64,000 nucleotides of DNA from Uloborus plumipes (Eukaryota > Arthropoda > Arachnida > Araneae > Uloboridae): contig JAXGGA010004706.1 in NCBI GenBank assembly GCA_038373865.1, positions 21,336-85,335 on the forward strand, in the 5' to 3' direction. Every line of letters begins with the position of its first letter. Position 1 is the first letter of the stretch. The notes under the pieces were generated by a model. That model was not told the origin of the DNA and made no database searches. It worked only from the letters and a program-made list of their open reading frames with translations. Below are positions 49,012-60,195 of the stretch, in pieces. Position numbers and translations under genes: made by a program.

Positions 49012-49494
49012 TATAAAAACTATAATTCTGAATAATGTAAGCATACAACACACAAAAATATCAGAAAAGTTTAGCAATATATTTCAAAACTGAGTATGAA
49101 AGGCGTAAAGAGCAAATTCAGAATTTTTGGCTAAGTATCTGTTTTTGAGAAAGTGTTAGGCTACATTATTTATTGTGAAAGTAGACACACACACATTCAT
49201 TTTGAGATGTTTTCAAATGAAAATAATAATTTTGCAATAGAAAAACTGATTTTAATCCGAAAAATGCAATGTCATTGACTATTTCAAACCTTCTTTCTTC
49301 TTTTTTTTGGGGGGGGGGGGGAGAACATAAAGAGTATAAAAAATACAATTTTATTTAACCGTTTGAGTGGCTACGACGTAAAATTCCACTCTTAGACATT
49401 TTATTGGGTGAATTTAATGTACAAAATTTTGGGGGAAAAAAAACAATATTAACTTAATTATTCAACTCCAGTTGAATTCCAAATATCTAACTTA

Positions 49495-49748
49495 ATTCTG
49501 TACCTCAGAACCAGAACGACGTAAGTCCAAGAATGGCGATTTTTACTTTATTAGTCCATTGTATGTGGTATCTTATTCTGCATCGACCTATCAGAACGGA
49601 ATTCTATAAAACAAATTCCTTCACAACTATTTAGAAGTGTTAAAAGAGCGCGAGTCCCATCCTTTGCATGCATCCGACATCTGTTTTTCCTCTCTCCTGA
49701 AAAGTTACAAAAATGGACTTGCGTTAGTCTGGTTCTGAGGTACAGAAT
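49495..49748. mobile_element. 254-bp TA-flanked MITE
   Basis: Ends ATTCTGTACCTCAGAACCAG and its reverse complement, extending about 35 bp with few mismatches, flanked by TA (49493-49494, 49749-49750). Non-coding. Confidence 0.8.
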
Positions 49749-50141
49749 TACTTGGAGGACAAAACAAAAATCATTAAGGGTTCCTGAAGTTTAATACATG
49801 GCGCTTAAAGGGTTAAGCTCCAGAGGCTTCGTACTGAATAAAAAGATTGCACTAAAATTTTGTAATTGCACTCGGGCTAAAAATGAGTTTACTACAAAAA
49901 GGTCGAGACTTATTTGATGTTCTAAATAATGTTTATTTGCAAATTAAACCTATTTTCAAATATTTGTGTAAGATTCGGGTAAATTTTAATTAAATCTGTG
50001 CAAACCTGTATATGGTTAAAAATGAGATGCTCCTATATGGAAATATTTTTTAAAAGTTCCTAACATGCATTTTCGACAATTTCTTATTAAAATTAATAGT
50101 TATTTCATTTAAATCATGAAAGAAAACATATTGAAGTTTAA

Positions 50142-51159
50142 CCAAGGCTTCACTAGATAGCGTTTTATACAGGCTGCTTGCTTCATTACTCAAAACATCA
50201 ATGGTAAAGATTTGCCCGCTAGAGAGCGCTGAACAAGGACCACCCAAATGTTTGCTTACATTTATTAGCATATTGTTTCTGCTGTAAAAAATGATGTTTA
50301 TCCTATCTTTAAGGGTTAAAAAATATTGATATAGTTAACTGAAGTGGAGTACAGAGTGAATTGATGCCGAAGGCCTTAGCAGTTCTGCTTTTTAGGGGAA
50401 ATAAATTCCCTTTTCAGGTAAAGTTGGTCACAACTTATGATTCAGTCATACGACATTCATTCATCTGTTTACTTTCTTCGAATTAACAACATATAGCAAT
50501 GGCGTTCAATTTTGACATCTCTGTATTAATAAAATATACACTTAAATTCACCGACGATAAATAAAAAATGTAGCAATGAAATAATATTGTTCTAATTTAC
50601 TAATTTGTTTCATCATTGTTGCTCACACGATCTTAATTGCTACGCAAAAGTTCAGATGTTCATTTTGATGGCGTTGACGCATCAGAGCGATAAATGGCGA
50701 ATGTATTCGTCGAGACATTTCATTTTAATGCCCCAGAATGAAATTTTCTAAAAAGTTCTATGGCAACCCGTTGGTAGTATTGGCTCGCTTAGCGAACAGA
50801 TTCGCCATTTATCGCTCTGCGGTGCCAGTGTCGTTTCATAGTTAATTAATAATTAGAATCAATTAAAATGAAAAATAATTCGCTAACTAATTAAAATAAG
50901 CCGTTAAAATGCAGAATAAACCAACAAATAAAACAAGCTATTAAATAACGTTAAAATATACTAAAATAGAATTGAACGCCCAAATTGTAAAATGGTCACC
51001 AACAAATTAACTTTTAATTTTGTCTTTTATTATCCGATTTGTAGAAATGTTAGTTACCATAAAATTTGATAGATGTCGCTGGACAAGGACCACCGTTTTT
51101 ATCCCAAGGATTTTGATCGAATGAAGCAGCCTGTAAACGCTATCAAGTGAAGCCTTGGT
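50142..51159. mobile_element. ~1-kb TIR element next to IFRD exon c
   Basis: Left CCAAGGCTTCACTAGATAGC pairs with right GCTATCAAGTGAAGCCTTGG over ~45 bp, and weaker similarity continues inward (CAAGGACCACC words). The flanks read TTTAAC / GTTTAAC, so the target may be TTAA or TA. An inner inverted pair (GAGCGATAAATGGCGAAT ~50690, ATTCGCCATTTATCGCTC ~50801) is also present. Non-coding. It ends about 120 nt from exon c. Confidence 0.7.
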
Positions 51160-51277
51160 TTAACATAAACCTTTTCCGAGTATTTTTTTTAAAAAAAATC
51201 ACGAAAAGCGCCATAGTCCGGAGGGAGATACGTGGTCGAAGTAGCTCAGACCCGAAAGTGTTGAAACATCCGCTCAC

Positions 51278-51479
51278 CTGTGCCCTGACCTGTGGGGGGG
51301 CGGTGGGGTCGGCGAGCAGGGCCCTCAGGAGGGGCTGCAGGGCCCGGAAGGCGGCCTCCCCCTCCTCGTTGGAGCCCAGCTGCACGCAGAGGAGGGCCCC
51401 GATCAGGGCCCCCAGCACCTGCTCCTCCCCCTTGCCACGCTTCAGGCTGCGCTCCGACACGTCGCACAGCGTCAGCTGC
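51278..51479 (-). CDS. IFRD1: IFRD exon c, very GC-rich
   Basis: 202 nt, acceptor TGTTCCAG, donor GTGAGC. Encodes QLTLCDVSERSLKRGKGEEQ, then a helical LLCVQLGSNEEGE segment and FRALQPLLRALLADPTAPPQ, ending VRAQ. It aligns with the family MTLTDSIERCLKKGK...LQLGPGEEGE region. An in-frame alternative donor (GTCAGG) 12 nt upstream would drop VRAQ, but family alignment supports the downstream donor. It is strikingly GC-rich, with G/C at nearly all third positions, in AT-rich surroundings. Frames on the opposite strand here are shadows. Confidence 0.93.
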
Positions 51480-51774
51480 CTGGAACAGAGATTGAATCAA
51501 TTGCAGTGTTATAATTCTTGCCTTTATGATACATTTTAATAGTACAGTCGAACTTGGAAAATTCGAAGTACAAGGGGCCACTTCAAAACTTCTAATTAAC
51601 CAATTTGTTATATTTTTATGCTTAGAAATGGTCAATAACGACGGAAATTACTCAAAAAAGGGATTTATTATTTTTACATCAAATACTATAGCTTTTTGAA
51701 ATATTGAGAGATTTCGGATTGCTTTAAAGAGCTTACTTGATTTTTTTAACAAAGTTTTCAAGGATATTTACAGC

Positions 51775-51997
51775 TCAAAATACATCTTCACTCAAGTTAG
51801 GTTGTCCCTCCACGTAACGACGGTATTCCACTAGATGAAAAACTGCCTCACTTGCAGTGGGAGTTGGCCTAAAATCTTCTACTTCATCTTCAATATCTTC
51901 ATCGTCTTCTGTTGAGTTACTCTGTTTGTTAATAACTTCAGATAGGATATCTGCATCAGTTAGCTCTCCACAAATGTCTATGTTGTCATCTATGTTG
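51775..51997 (-). pseudogene. Tigger transposase C-terminus, distal part
   Basis: Minus-strand reading through the nested insertion's target: NIDDNIDICGELTDADILSE, then an acidic DDEDIEDEVEDF stretch, then ASEAVFHLVEYRRYVEGQ and a stop. ELTDADI plus an acidic run plus a terminal helical repeat is the usual end of Tigger transposases. The part before it (HPPIVWTDSIPFEDYDN) lies at about 54791-54850, on the other side of the 2.8-kb insertion. Catalytic and DNA-binding domains are missing. Confidence 0.7.
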
Positions 51998-52307
51998 CAG
52001 GGCTCGCAGTAGACTTTTTCAAAATTTTAGGGGAATTTTAGGAACATTTTGACAAAATTTTAGGAAAATTTTAGGGGTAATTTACAATTTTATTTGACTA
52101 TAAATAAGTCCCTAACAGTAGTACCCGACAAACCAAACTGAAAATGCATTTCATTTACTACAGCATAAATTACAACCTTCAAATACCTCCGATACAAAAA
52201 ACAAAAAGAGTCAAAACAAAAAATAAATAATGCTTCAATGCTATACAACATGTTCATAATTTTCACTTTCAAAGATAGACATATCTGAATTTTTCCCGTA
52301 TATCAGC

Positions 52308-52992
52308 CAGGGCTGCGGAGTCGGAGGAAAAATGGTCGACTCCGACTCCGGGATTTTAAAACTTTCGACTCTGACTCCGACTCCCGCTCTTTTTTTAATT
52401 ATTTTTTTACCCAAATATGAAGAGGGAAAAACCCTAAACAAAGGTTGAAATATTAAGTCCATTTTTAAAAGTTTCATTTTTATTCATGGTCGTAGCCAGG
52501 ACTCACTTTAGGGGGGCGGATAGCAAGCTGGGGTATCCCAGTCGGAGGTCATGAGAGGTCATTGTGACCTCTCAAAAAGTTCAATTTTCTCAAGAATTCT
52601 CGCAGGTAATTTCACCACATTCACCTCAATTCTCGGAGGTCACTGTGACCTCCCAAAAAGTCAATTTTCTCCAGAGCAAAAAACAAGTGCCGCTCTTGTC
52701 ATTTGACTCCGTACAAAACTAATCCTTTTCTTGTTAAATGGCCAGACTTTATTTTAACACATTGCATTTTTGCTGCAAAGACCCGCCATTTGAAGCACTT
52801 TGTAATGATCCTAGATGCTAAGGATTTGGACATTGGACGCTGAAAATTTGTATCTGTTAGTTTCAAAGATATGTTTTCACCTCCATAAAATTTCATCCAA
52901 ATCGGAGGTGGTCGGAGTCGGAGTCGACATGTTTTTCAGCGACTCCGACTCCTTTGGTCCAAAATCAGTCCGACTCCGACTCTGCAGCCCTG
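52308..52992. mobile_element. hAT element with GGAGTCGGAGTCG ends
   Basis: Starts CAGGGCTGCGGAGTCGGAGG and ends CCGACTCTGCAGCCCTG, with perfect 8-bp duplications ATATCAGC (52300-52307 and 52993-53000). Subterminal GGAGTCGGAGTCG / CGACTCCGACTCC repeats are the putative transposase-binding sites. The interior has two GAGGTCA(C/T)TGTGACCTC palindromes (~52553, ~52636). It is the third level of the nest. Confidence 0.92.
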
Positions 52993-53000
52993 ATATCAGC

Positions 53001-54650
53001 TTCTACAGATATTAAATGTGTTCAACAATTACTTGCATAATGTTTTAACTACAACAGCTTACTACAGCTGCTTTTAAATGCTATTTCACTAGACCCAGAG
53101 ATAATATTCATTCTTTAAACTCATTAATATTTTTGCTATTTCAACAAATCTGCAAATTTACATTTTTTTCCCGCTCTTTCCAATAAATTTGTTTTTAAGT
53201 TTTTTCTTTATCATTTTTTTTTATTTAGTAAAACAGCAGTGCTCAGAAAACTTTGTGAAGTTAACCCGTTTGGTCTGTTATATTCAATGTTACGAATCGA
53301 AAACCATCTCGCATCACAAAACAATTTTTAGTTAGTAATTTTCTCCCCCCCCCCCCCCTATGTTTTTGAATGTAATGTAAGAAACTAAAAACAATTGATT
53401 TTCCATTGCCGGACAACTTTAGAAAATCTTAATGGGTAAAATTTTCTGCATATATCATTAAGTAATGCCACAGCTTTATAAATTCTATTAGCTGTGCTTA
53501 ATGCACTTTGATTTCAAAGTTTTAAGATTATCTAAAAACAAAAATGCTTGTTAATATTTTTCTTCAGTTTTTTAATTACCAGAAAAGTTTCCTTTGGATA
53601 AAGTTCTTTAGATTCACAACAATCCTTTGTTTTGAAACAAATAGCGTAATATCTAAGTATTGTCAAAAGCCCATATGTTTGCTTGCCCCCTTCCCCCTCC
53701 TAAGAGTTGTGATATTTGAAGTAACATAAACATTTCTGAATATCAAATTAAGCCGAGGCTACAATTTTATATATGCTACCTCACAATCCCAATAACTAAG
53801 ACTTGATAAGTTAATGCATTTTTAAAAGCAGAAAAAGTATGCAAATGGTGAAGAAAAACTGTTAAGCAAAAATTTTAAAGAACTTTAAGAATAATAAATA
53901 ATTATAATTGACATAATAACCCTAGTTTTGAATAGAAAATGAAAGTAAGGAAAAGGAATCATTGGCTTAGTACAACTCACATACTTTAATAACAGTTGCC
54001 TATAAGTTTACTAGATCTGTTGGATTCTCTGATTCCTAAGTTCTAATGCTATCTAAACATCCTTATCAACATTTAAAATCTATTTAATTTTTCAAAATAT
54101 TTTTTGAACCAAAAACTAAGTTTGATAAAAACTAATGCTACTTTTTAAGAATGTTCATGGTTTGAACTGATTCAGATGCAACAGGATTGACATTTTTGAA
54201 TGGGTTGACATTAAATGACGAGATTACATCTAATAGCCTAATCTATAAACAAAAGAAAATTAAACAAAGTTCTAACTAATGGTAAGAATAAAATTAACGA
54301 TATCCAAGCGGTAAATTTACACAGTAAACTAAAATGAACAAGTTTTAAAGAAGCGGATGCAAACAGATTACAAAATTCGCAATTAATCGAGCTTAGGCGC
54401 ACAAAAACAGCTCAAAGTTGAAAAATTTCACAGCAGGTTATGTTTTATTCAGGTAGAGCGATGAAACAGCTGTTTTAAAAATTCAATAGTTCGTTTTTAA
54501 GTGGAAGAATTTTAAGTTTGAACCGAGATGAAAAATAGTGTGAAGAATGCATTTTTAACGAAATATTTTGTAAAATGTCTATTTATCACATTAAATATCT
54601 AGGAAAAAGTTCACTTTTGGCTATAAAATACTTTCAGAAAGCTATTTTAA
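53001..54650. other. interior of the 51998-54784 element
   Basis: AT-rich, with a poly-C run at ~53344. No frame resembles a transposase. This is body sequence of the 6-bp-TSD element. Confidence 0.4.
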
Positions 54651-55184
54651 GTTCGCCTAAAGAGCTCCTATAAATTTTCTAATTTTTTTAGGAATGCCAC
54701 GAAATTTTAGTACAATTTTAGGAATTTTAGGGGGTCTAAAATATTTTAGGAAATTTAGGAATTTTAGGGGGAATGCGAGCCCTGATGTTGTCGTAATCCT
54801 CAAAAGGTATGCTGTCTGTCCAAACAATTGGGGGATGTAAATTTTCTTCATCAGAGTTCGCTAGGGGCAGACCTGCTTTTGATGAACCCTGCCTTCCCTT
54901 TCTTATAGAATTTACTAGGGTTGCTAAAAATAACTCTGCCTCCTTTCAAATGACTGTATTGAAACTAGATTTTATCGGTTTTGAAAGGAAAAAAACTTTG
55001 AATTAAAGAAGTTGGACTTCGAAATAACCAAGAAGTTTTTAGTATTAATTGAATGCAAGTTTCAAGGGACCGACGAAAAACTTCGAATTACTCACGAATT
55101 CGAAAAAAAGACGTTCGAATTATTCAAGTTCGACTGTACTAGGGTGCATTCAGAGTAGCTCGAGACTGTCGGGTTTGTCCCGAA

Positions 55185-55978
55185 CAGTGGTCGGAAGTAG
55201 CGCGCTACAAGTAGCGAAACTACTGTAGTAGCTACATTTTTTAGTAGTTTGTAGTGTAGCGCACTACTTTCTGAAAAAAGTTGAGTAGTGAGTAGCGCGA
55301 TACAAAAAAATAGTAGTTTGTAGCGATTTCTGGAAACTACTTTGAAATTTTTCTTTAAACAAAAAAAAAAAAAAAAGAAGGAAGGAAAGAAACAAGATCC
55401 AATTTGGCCGGTGCAAATCATTGATTTGGTTAGCATCGTAATTTTTATATTCCGCCAATATTCGCATTGAATGGAGCTTGGCAGGAAAAATAATGAATGT
55501 TTGATAAATTTCCAGCATTTCCTGAATTAACTATTCGCTGCTATGAAATTACTGAATATTTGAAAGTTGATTTTTTTCAACCAGTCAGCTGTTGAATGCT
55601 TTCTTGACGCGAATATTCGTAAAAATAGTAAAAAATGGATTAAAAGGACAAATTGGAGCATAAAGGATTTTTTTAAAAAAAAGGCAAGCTGTTCTTTTTA
55701 ATGCTTGTGGGTGAAACACATGATATGGCATCTTTGCCAAAACGGCTTCTTCCCCCAATCTATTTTAATCTAAACCACATTTCAAATTTTTTCGTTCAAT
55801 TTTCAAATGGTGTATTCTTTTTATTTATTTAATTTTTAAAAGTAGCAACTACATTTCAAAAGTAGTGTAGTGCGCTACGTTTAAAAAAAAGTAGTTGTAG
55901 CTGTAGTTAACTACATTTATAAGAAATTAGTTGTAGTTGTAGTTCCCTACAAAAAATATGTAGTTTTTCCAACCACTG
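55185..55978. mobile_element. 794-bp hAT-like element
   Basis: Ends CAGTGGTCGGAAGTAG and the reverse complement of CAGTGGTTGGAAAAAC. The flanks GTCCCGAA and GTCTCGAA are an 8-bp duplication with one mismatch. Many GTAGC/GTAGT subterminal words occur at both ends. Non-coding; it lies 48 bp from the Tigger end. Confidence 0.82.
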
Positions 55979-56516
55979 GTCTCGAAGCATTCGGAGCCGC
56001 TATCGGGACAACCCGAATGAGTCAAATGCTGTCCAGAGTAAAGGCCCAAACCACTCCGGGTCAAGGCACAAACAGCCTGGGAAATTTAGCTGGGCAGATA
56101 GGTCACGTGTTCGGGCCATTCGCAAAGGATGATGCTCGTTGGCTGAAATTTATTGCTCTTTCGTCTGCGAGGATTTCCGAAGAGTGAATGAAACAAAATG
56201 TTGAAAATACACATACAGTGTCAAAAATATGCACCCTGTTTGCTGTGATGAATCTGAAAGGATGTTTCCGTGAGAATCGCTCAATGTAGGAACAATCCTG
56301 ACAGATAAGAGAGATCGATGAAATGCTTCACTCACTGTTATGCATATTCCATCATAAATTCTTTCACTTAAAATAAAATATTTCTTATCAAATTCGCCCA
56401 ACCATTTCGACCCCACGCTCGACCACGAAGGTACAGGAACAATCCTTCTCACCAAATTTCAGAATGGTACTATTTTAAGTCAAAATATAGGAGCAAATGT
56501 AGGATTGATATATATA

Positions 56517-57476
56517 TCCTTATAAATAAAACAAAGAATATGTGTATATGTTTATATGTATGTGTGTATCTTATACAAATCCAGTTTACTTCTGATCTGG
56601 ACGAAATTTGGCAAGGAGATACTTCAGCACACAGAAAGAATCATAGGGTGGTTCTTGAGCGGGGAAAAAGTACCGATCCGTTCGAATTTCGAATAAAGGA
56701 CTTCAAAATGGCTCTATCTAGCGAAATACTTATCGGATCTCCTCGATCTTGGTCTCATTCGAAAGAATGCAAAAAATACCTGTTGGGAAAGTTTTCTTCC
56801 GAAGGCTTTCAAAACCACCAATCGATATCTCCACCCCGAAAAAAGATATAGGTATTTGAAAATTTGGAAACAACCATTTTAAATTGAATTTATAAAAATA
56901 GTCTGCACGAGCGTGAAAGAAATTAAATAGGGTGAAATAAATTATTAATGAGAAAAAGGTGTTGCCATTTTTTTTTCTTGAACATAAACAAATAAAATTC
57001 TTGCTTTTGCTTTTCCTGTTGCGGGCATGGGTGGCACTCTAAAAAATGGCCAGGACTGAAAAGCACGTGGCGTTATTTTGCAACACATTTATGTTAGTGC
57101 GTAATATGTTTAATGTTTTATACACTAATATATTGCTTATTTTTGGTGTGACAATTTACTATATAATAAAACCAAAAATTGCAAAATTAACTCTAATGTA
57201 ATCTTTCAGAACATTTTTGGCAAGATTTTTAGGGGAAACGATTTTTAGGAAGAAAATGCTAAACAATAAATAATTTAGAAATGAATAAAACAAGAAATAA
57301 TTTACTATATATTACTGAAAACGAAAGCGGGGCTTCAAGATGCCCCGCCATCGTTGATGGCGGATGGCGTTGGATGCAGCCATAAAGAAAAGGATTAAAT
57401 AGTTGCTTTTTTTAAAAGTTATTTTCATAATAACTAAAACAAATTCCCAAATGGTAGAGCCGGGCCACACAGCTAG
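56517..57476 (+). mobile_element. Helitron-like non-autonomous element
   Basis: Begins TCCTTATAAATAAAAC preceded by A and ends GCCGGGCCACACAGCTAG followed by T. A 5' TC, a 3' CTAG and insertion between A and T without duplication match Helitron ends. A GC-rich hairpin word (GCGGGGCTTCAAGATGCCCCGC) lies at ~57330, ~130 nt from the end, further in than usual. The GTGTATATGT... start followed by a GATCTGGACGAAATTTGGCA-type body is a common arthropod interspersed repeat pattern. No Rep/helicase. Confidence 0.5.
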
Positions 57477-57929
57477 TATATATAATATTTAATTATAAAT
57501 TTTTATTACTTCTGTAAACGTTTCGGGATCTTGTCAGGAAAAAAAAAAAATCAAGTGTGGGCCGCTTGGCAATGCTTCGGAAAAGGAACTTACCACTGTA
57601 AGTGAAATTTATTCTAGTTTGGTTACAACCAAAAATTAAAATGATGAGCGAAATGAGGCCTGTTTAAAAAGCACAAGAGTAATGAAGTTTTAAAGCATAA
57701 AAAGACGTTCAATATAAAGTAAGAAAGAGCATTCAACATACAGTATAAAAGGAAATAAATTACTAAGTACTTTAGATTCTTGTTCCTAGCAGTGTTCGCA
57801 CTTTGCAGTGAATACAGGTTAATTGGTTGACACAAAGATAAGGTCCATACATTTGTTTTTAATGGACTAATACAATTTCAGAAAAAGTAAAAAAATGAAA
57901 GGTGTCATTTTTCAGAGGGAAATACAAAC

Positions 57930-58010
57930 CTGTCAATAACAAAATCAAACATGTACTTTGAAGATAGACTTTTCCTAATGATTTCCAGACTAGTCGTTCG
58001 CCCTTTAGCA
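57930..58010 (-). CDS. IFRD1: IFRD exon b
   Basis: 81 nt, acceptor CCTTTTCAG, donor GTTTGT. Encodes SAKGRTTSLEIIRKSLSSKY then MFDFVID and the first two bases of Arg. This corresponds to the DKSAKTRQAALE...LYEFILER helix pair of vertebrate IFRD. AT-rich codon use contrasts with exon c. Confidence 0.88.
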
Positions 58011-58608
58011 CTGAAAAGGAAGAAAAAAAAACAACATGAGAAGAATTAACAAAGTTAAACGGAAAGTGCCCGACCAGGTTTTGTACAAATAAGGGGTCAA
58101 TCCAGGATTTTTTTGCTAGGGTCCCATCAGAATATTGTGAAAATTAGTTTTATCAAACACTAAAACTATTTTGATGAAACATATATACTTCCATCCCAAA
58201 CAACATTGAAAATATACAAAGATAATATATGAATATGTACAAAAATAAACGAACACTCAATAATAATAAAAAAGAAGCTATTTAAAAGGCTAGCGGAAGG
58301 TTAGCTCTCGTTAATCATTTTGGAGAAACAAAACTGCAATGTACTCATTGAAATTAAAATAATAGAAATGTATTATTAGAATAATTATCTATATAAGTAA
58401 CCTAAATAAATAATAACTTCAATATAACTTCAGAAGTTTTTTGTTTTCAGAGTTTCGTGATGGGTCTATCTTTGAATTTCAGATTTTTGAGAAGGCTCCG
58501 TTTTTAGGTTTCATAGTTTTGTGAAGGGTCCGTTAACTTTCATTCGTTTATCTTTTAGTTAGTTTTTAACAGGGAAGTCATTAGTGTTCCCCCTAGGCCG
58601 TTTTTCAG

Positions 58609-58725
58609 ATCGGCAGAATGCGCCCTGCCCTTTTTCATCAGATCGGCAGAATGCGCCCTGCCCTTTTTCAAATCGGTAAAATGCGCCCTGCCCTTTTTCA
58701 AATCGGTAAAATGCGCCCTGCCCTA
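58609..58725 (+). repeat. 30-bp tandem repeat, ~4 copies
   Basis: Unit ATCGG(C/T)A(G/A)AATGCGCCCTG followed by CCCTTTTTCAA, four near-identical copies (first with a 3-nt insertion). It gives a spurious frame repeating MRPALFQIGK. It sits in the left subterminal part of the hAT element, where repeated transposase-binding motifs are expected. Confidence 0.88.
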
Positions 58726-59221
58726 ATTTTAGTCCTCAAACTTAGCGAAATTGCGCCCTATGTTTTAAAACAGATGTCTCAAGCATCGTATCGCCGATCG
58801 CGATTCGAGGCAATTTCTTTTGCCCACAGGGATCGTTGACAAAAACGTGAATGCATTCTTTGTCCCCAGAATTGCATCCTGAAAATGGCCCATGAAGAAA
58901 CGGCAATCAAATCTCCAGACCAAGAGAATGAATAAGATTCCAAGAATTGAAAGTCTTATCAGTAAAAAAGCATTTTTTCCTTTTTCTTCCCAATGTAGAA
59001 AAAGTTCCGGTCATCTATTAGGGGCCAAGGGGAGCTAGAGAAATCATTGTTTCATTCCTTCCCATTTAAGCCCCATCTTTGATCTTCTGAGAATTTACTC
59101 TTAGAGAGGGAGGGTGGTGAATACTTCCTGTATTTTCACCTGTAGGGCAGGGGTGTCTGTTCCAGGAAAAGTGTAGAAGGAGTACTTATTTCCCAGAAGA
59201 TTCCCATTGTCCATGACTTAC

Positions 59222-59276
59222 CGAAAAATGGCGAACGACACGTGCGCCGAAAAGTATGCGATCTTGTAGATGCCTT
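59222..59276 (-). other. exon-like segment, candidate poison exon
   Basis: 55 nt bounded on the minus strand by a good acceptor (TTTCCTTTTTGCAG) and a consensus donor (GTAAGT), and GC-richer than its surroundings. Exons a and b of IFRD already join in frame without it. Inclusion would shift the frame and read TGC TAA at the start of exon b. One frame reads GIYKIAYFSAHVSFAIF, not recognised. It may be a transposon-carried exon or chance. Confidence 0.3.
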
Positions 59277-60195
59277 CTGCAAAAAGGAAATTCAAAGAGC
59301 AAGAAATAAAAAATTAAGATGTCAGTACAAAAATATGAAGACTAGTGACATGTTTCAAGCAAAGGCACGCTTTGTTATTTGAATATTAATCTTTCCTTTT
59401 TGGTGTTATTCATTGAAAAAAGTTTGAACCTATTGAGTCATAACCGAAGTCTTAAAACCCAAAGCCATTATCTGCTGCAACACAAGTAAATGCTTGTCTA
59501 TTTAGAATGCGATTAGAATGTGAAAAAAAAAGAAGACAATAATAATAGTAAAATTCGATCTTGAAATTTTTAAGCTTCAAAGAAATAAGGAGTGCCTGTC
59601 AATCAGCCATTTTCCCGGCCTTGGTAAAAAATGTTCATTTTCAAGTGCTTAAAGTTTTGAATAGGTATTCATTGAATTGTGATTTCTTTTTTAGCTGTTT
59701 ATCAGTACAATTTTCTTTTAACAATTTAAAGTTATTTAAATATGTGCGATATTTGATTAGGTTGGTTTATTTCTAATTTTAATTATTTTGTTCCAAAACT
59801 TGTCAACAAGTTATTTCAAGTTAGATAGTCATTATTTGCTTTTTGGTTTTCCCTGATTTAATGCAAAAATATTAAAATTAAACAAATGAGCATATAATAT
59901 TTTAATTTAATCCTTGTTGAAATTTCAACTTCTTATCAGAATATTTTTAATTGCAGTAAATATGACTCAAAGAATCTGAACTTGCAGTTAAAGGGCTATT
60001 AATCCAATTTTTTTTGGAGGGCACACATTCTTGGCGGGAGGGGGGGGATAGTTCAGCAATATTTGAAGGGGTGTTTCCCAGCTATGGGATAGGGGACACT
60101 GCGTTGAAGTAGTGTCCTTTTTGCAATAAATAGTGCCCTTTCAGACACCAGCACCCAGCCCTTTTTTTCCCTCTAGAGTGAACACTAGAAGTCAT

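Larger units (their letters stand above)
51998..54784. mobile_element. CAGGGCTCGC element with 6-bp TSD
   Basis: Ends CAGGGCTCGC / GCGAGCCCTG flanked by ATGTTG on both sides (51992-51997, 54785-54790). Subterminal AATTTTAGGGG words repeat at both ends. The interior has no coding region. It carries the hAT element 52308-52992. The 6-bp duplication is unusual for a CAGGG-type end and the superfamily is left open. Confidence 0.75.
51545..55136 (-). mobile_element. Tigger/pogo-like element split by a nested insertion
   Basis: Ends CAGTCGAACTTGGAAAATTC and the reverse complement of CAGTCGAACTTGAATAATTC, flanked by TA (51543-51544, 55137-55138). Removing the 51998-54784 insertion leaves about 0.8 kb encoding only the C-terminal part of a Tigger transposase on the minus strand. 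It lies 65 nt upstream of exon c on the minus strand. Confidence 0.85.
58582..60187. mobile_element. 1.6-kb hAT-like element in IFRD intron a-b
   Basis: Ends TAGTGTTCCCCCTAG and the reverse complement of TAGTGTTCACTCTAG, with perfect 8-bp duplications GAAGTCAT (58574-58581 and 60188-60195). Subterminal GCGCCCTGCCC / AAGGGC words occur, including a 30-bp tandem array on the left. It encloses an exon-like segment at 59222-59276. No transposase. Confidence 0.82.

Noticed and set aside
51147..51635. Pro/Arg/Ala-rich frames over exon c
   Set aside because: Produced by the high GC content of exon c; the minus-strand GKGEEQ frame is the coding one.
58618..58839. 73-codon frame with MRPALFQIGK repeats
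   Set aside because: Translation of a 30-bp tandem repeat inside a hAT element; no independent evidence of coding.
59222..59276. Regular coding exon of IFRD
   Set aside because: Exons a and b join in frame as KSAKGR, collinear with the family; including this segment causes a frameshift and immediate stop.
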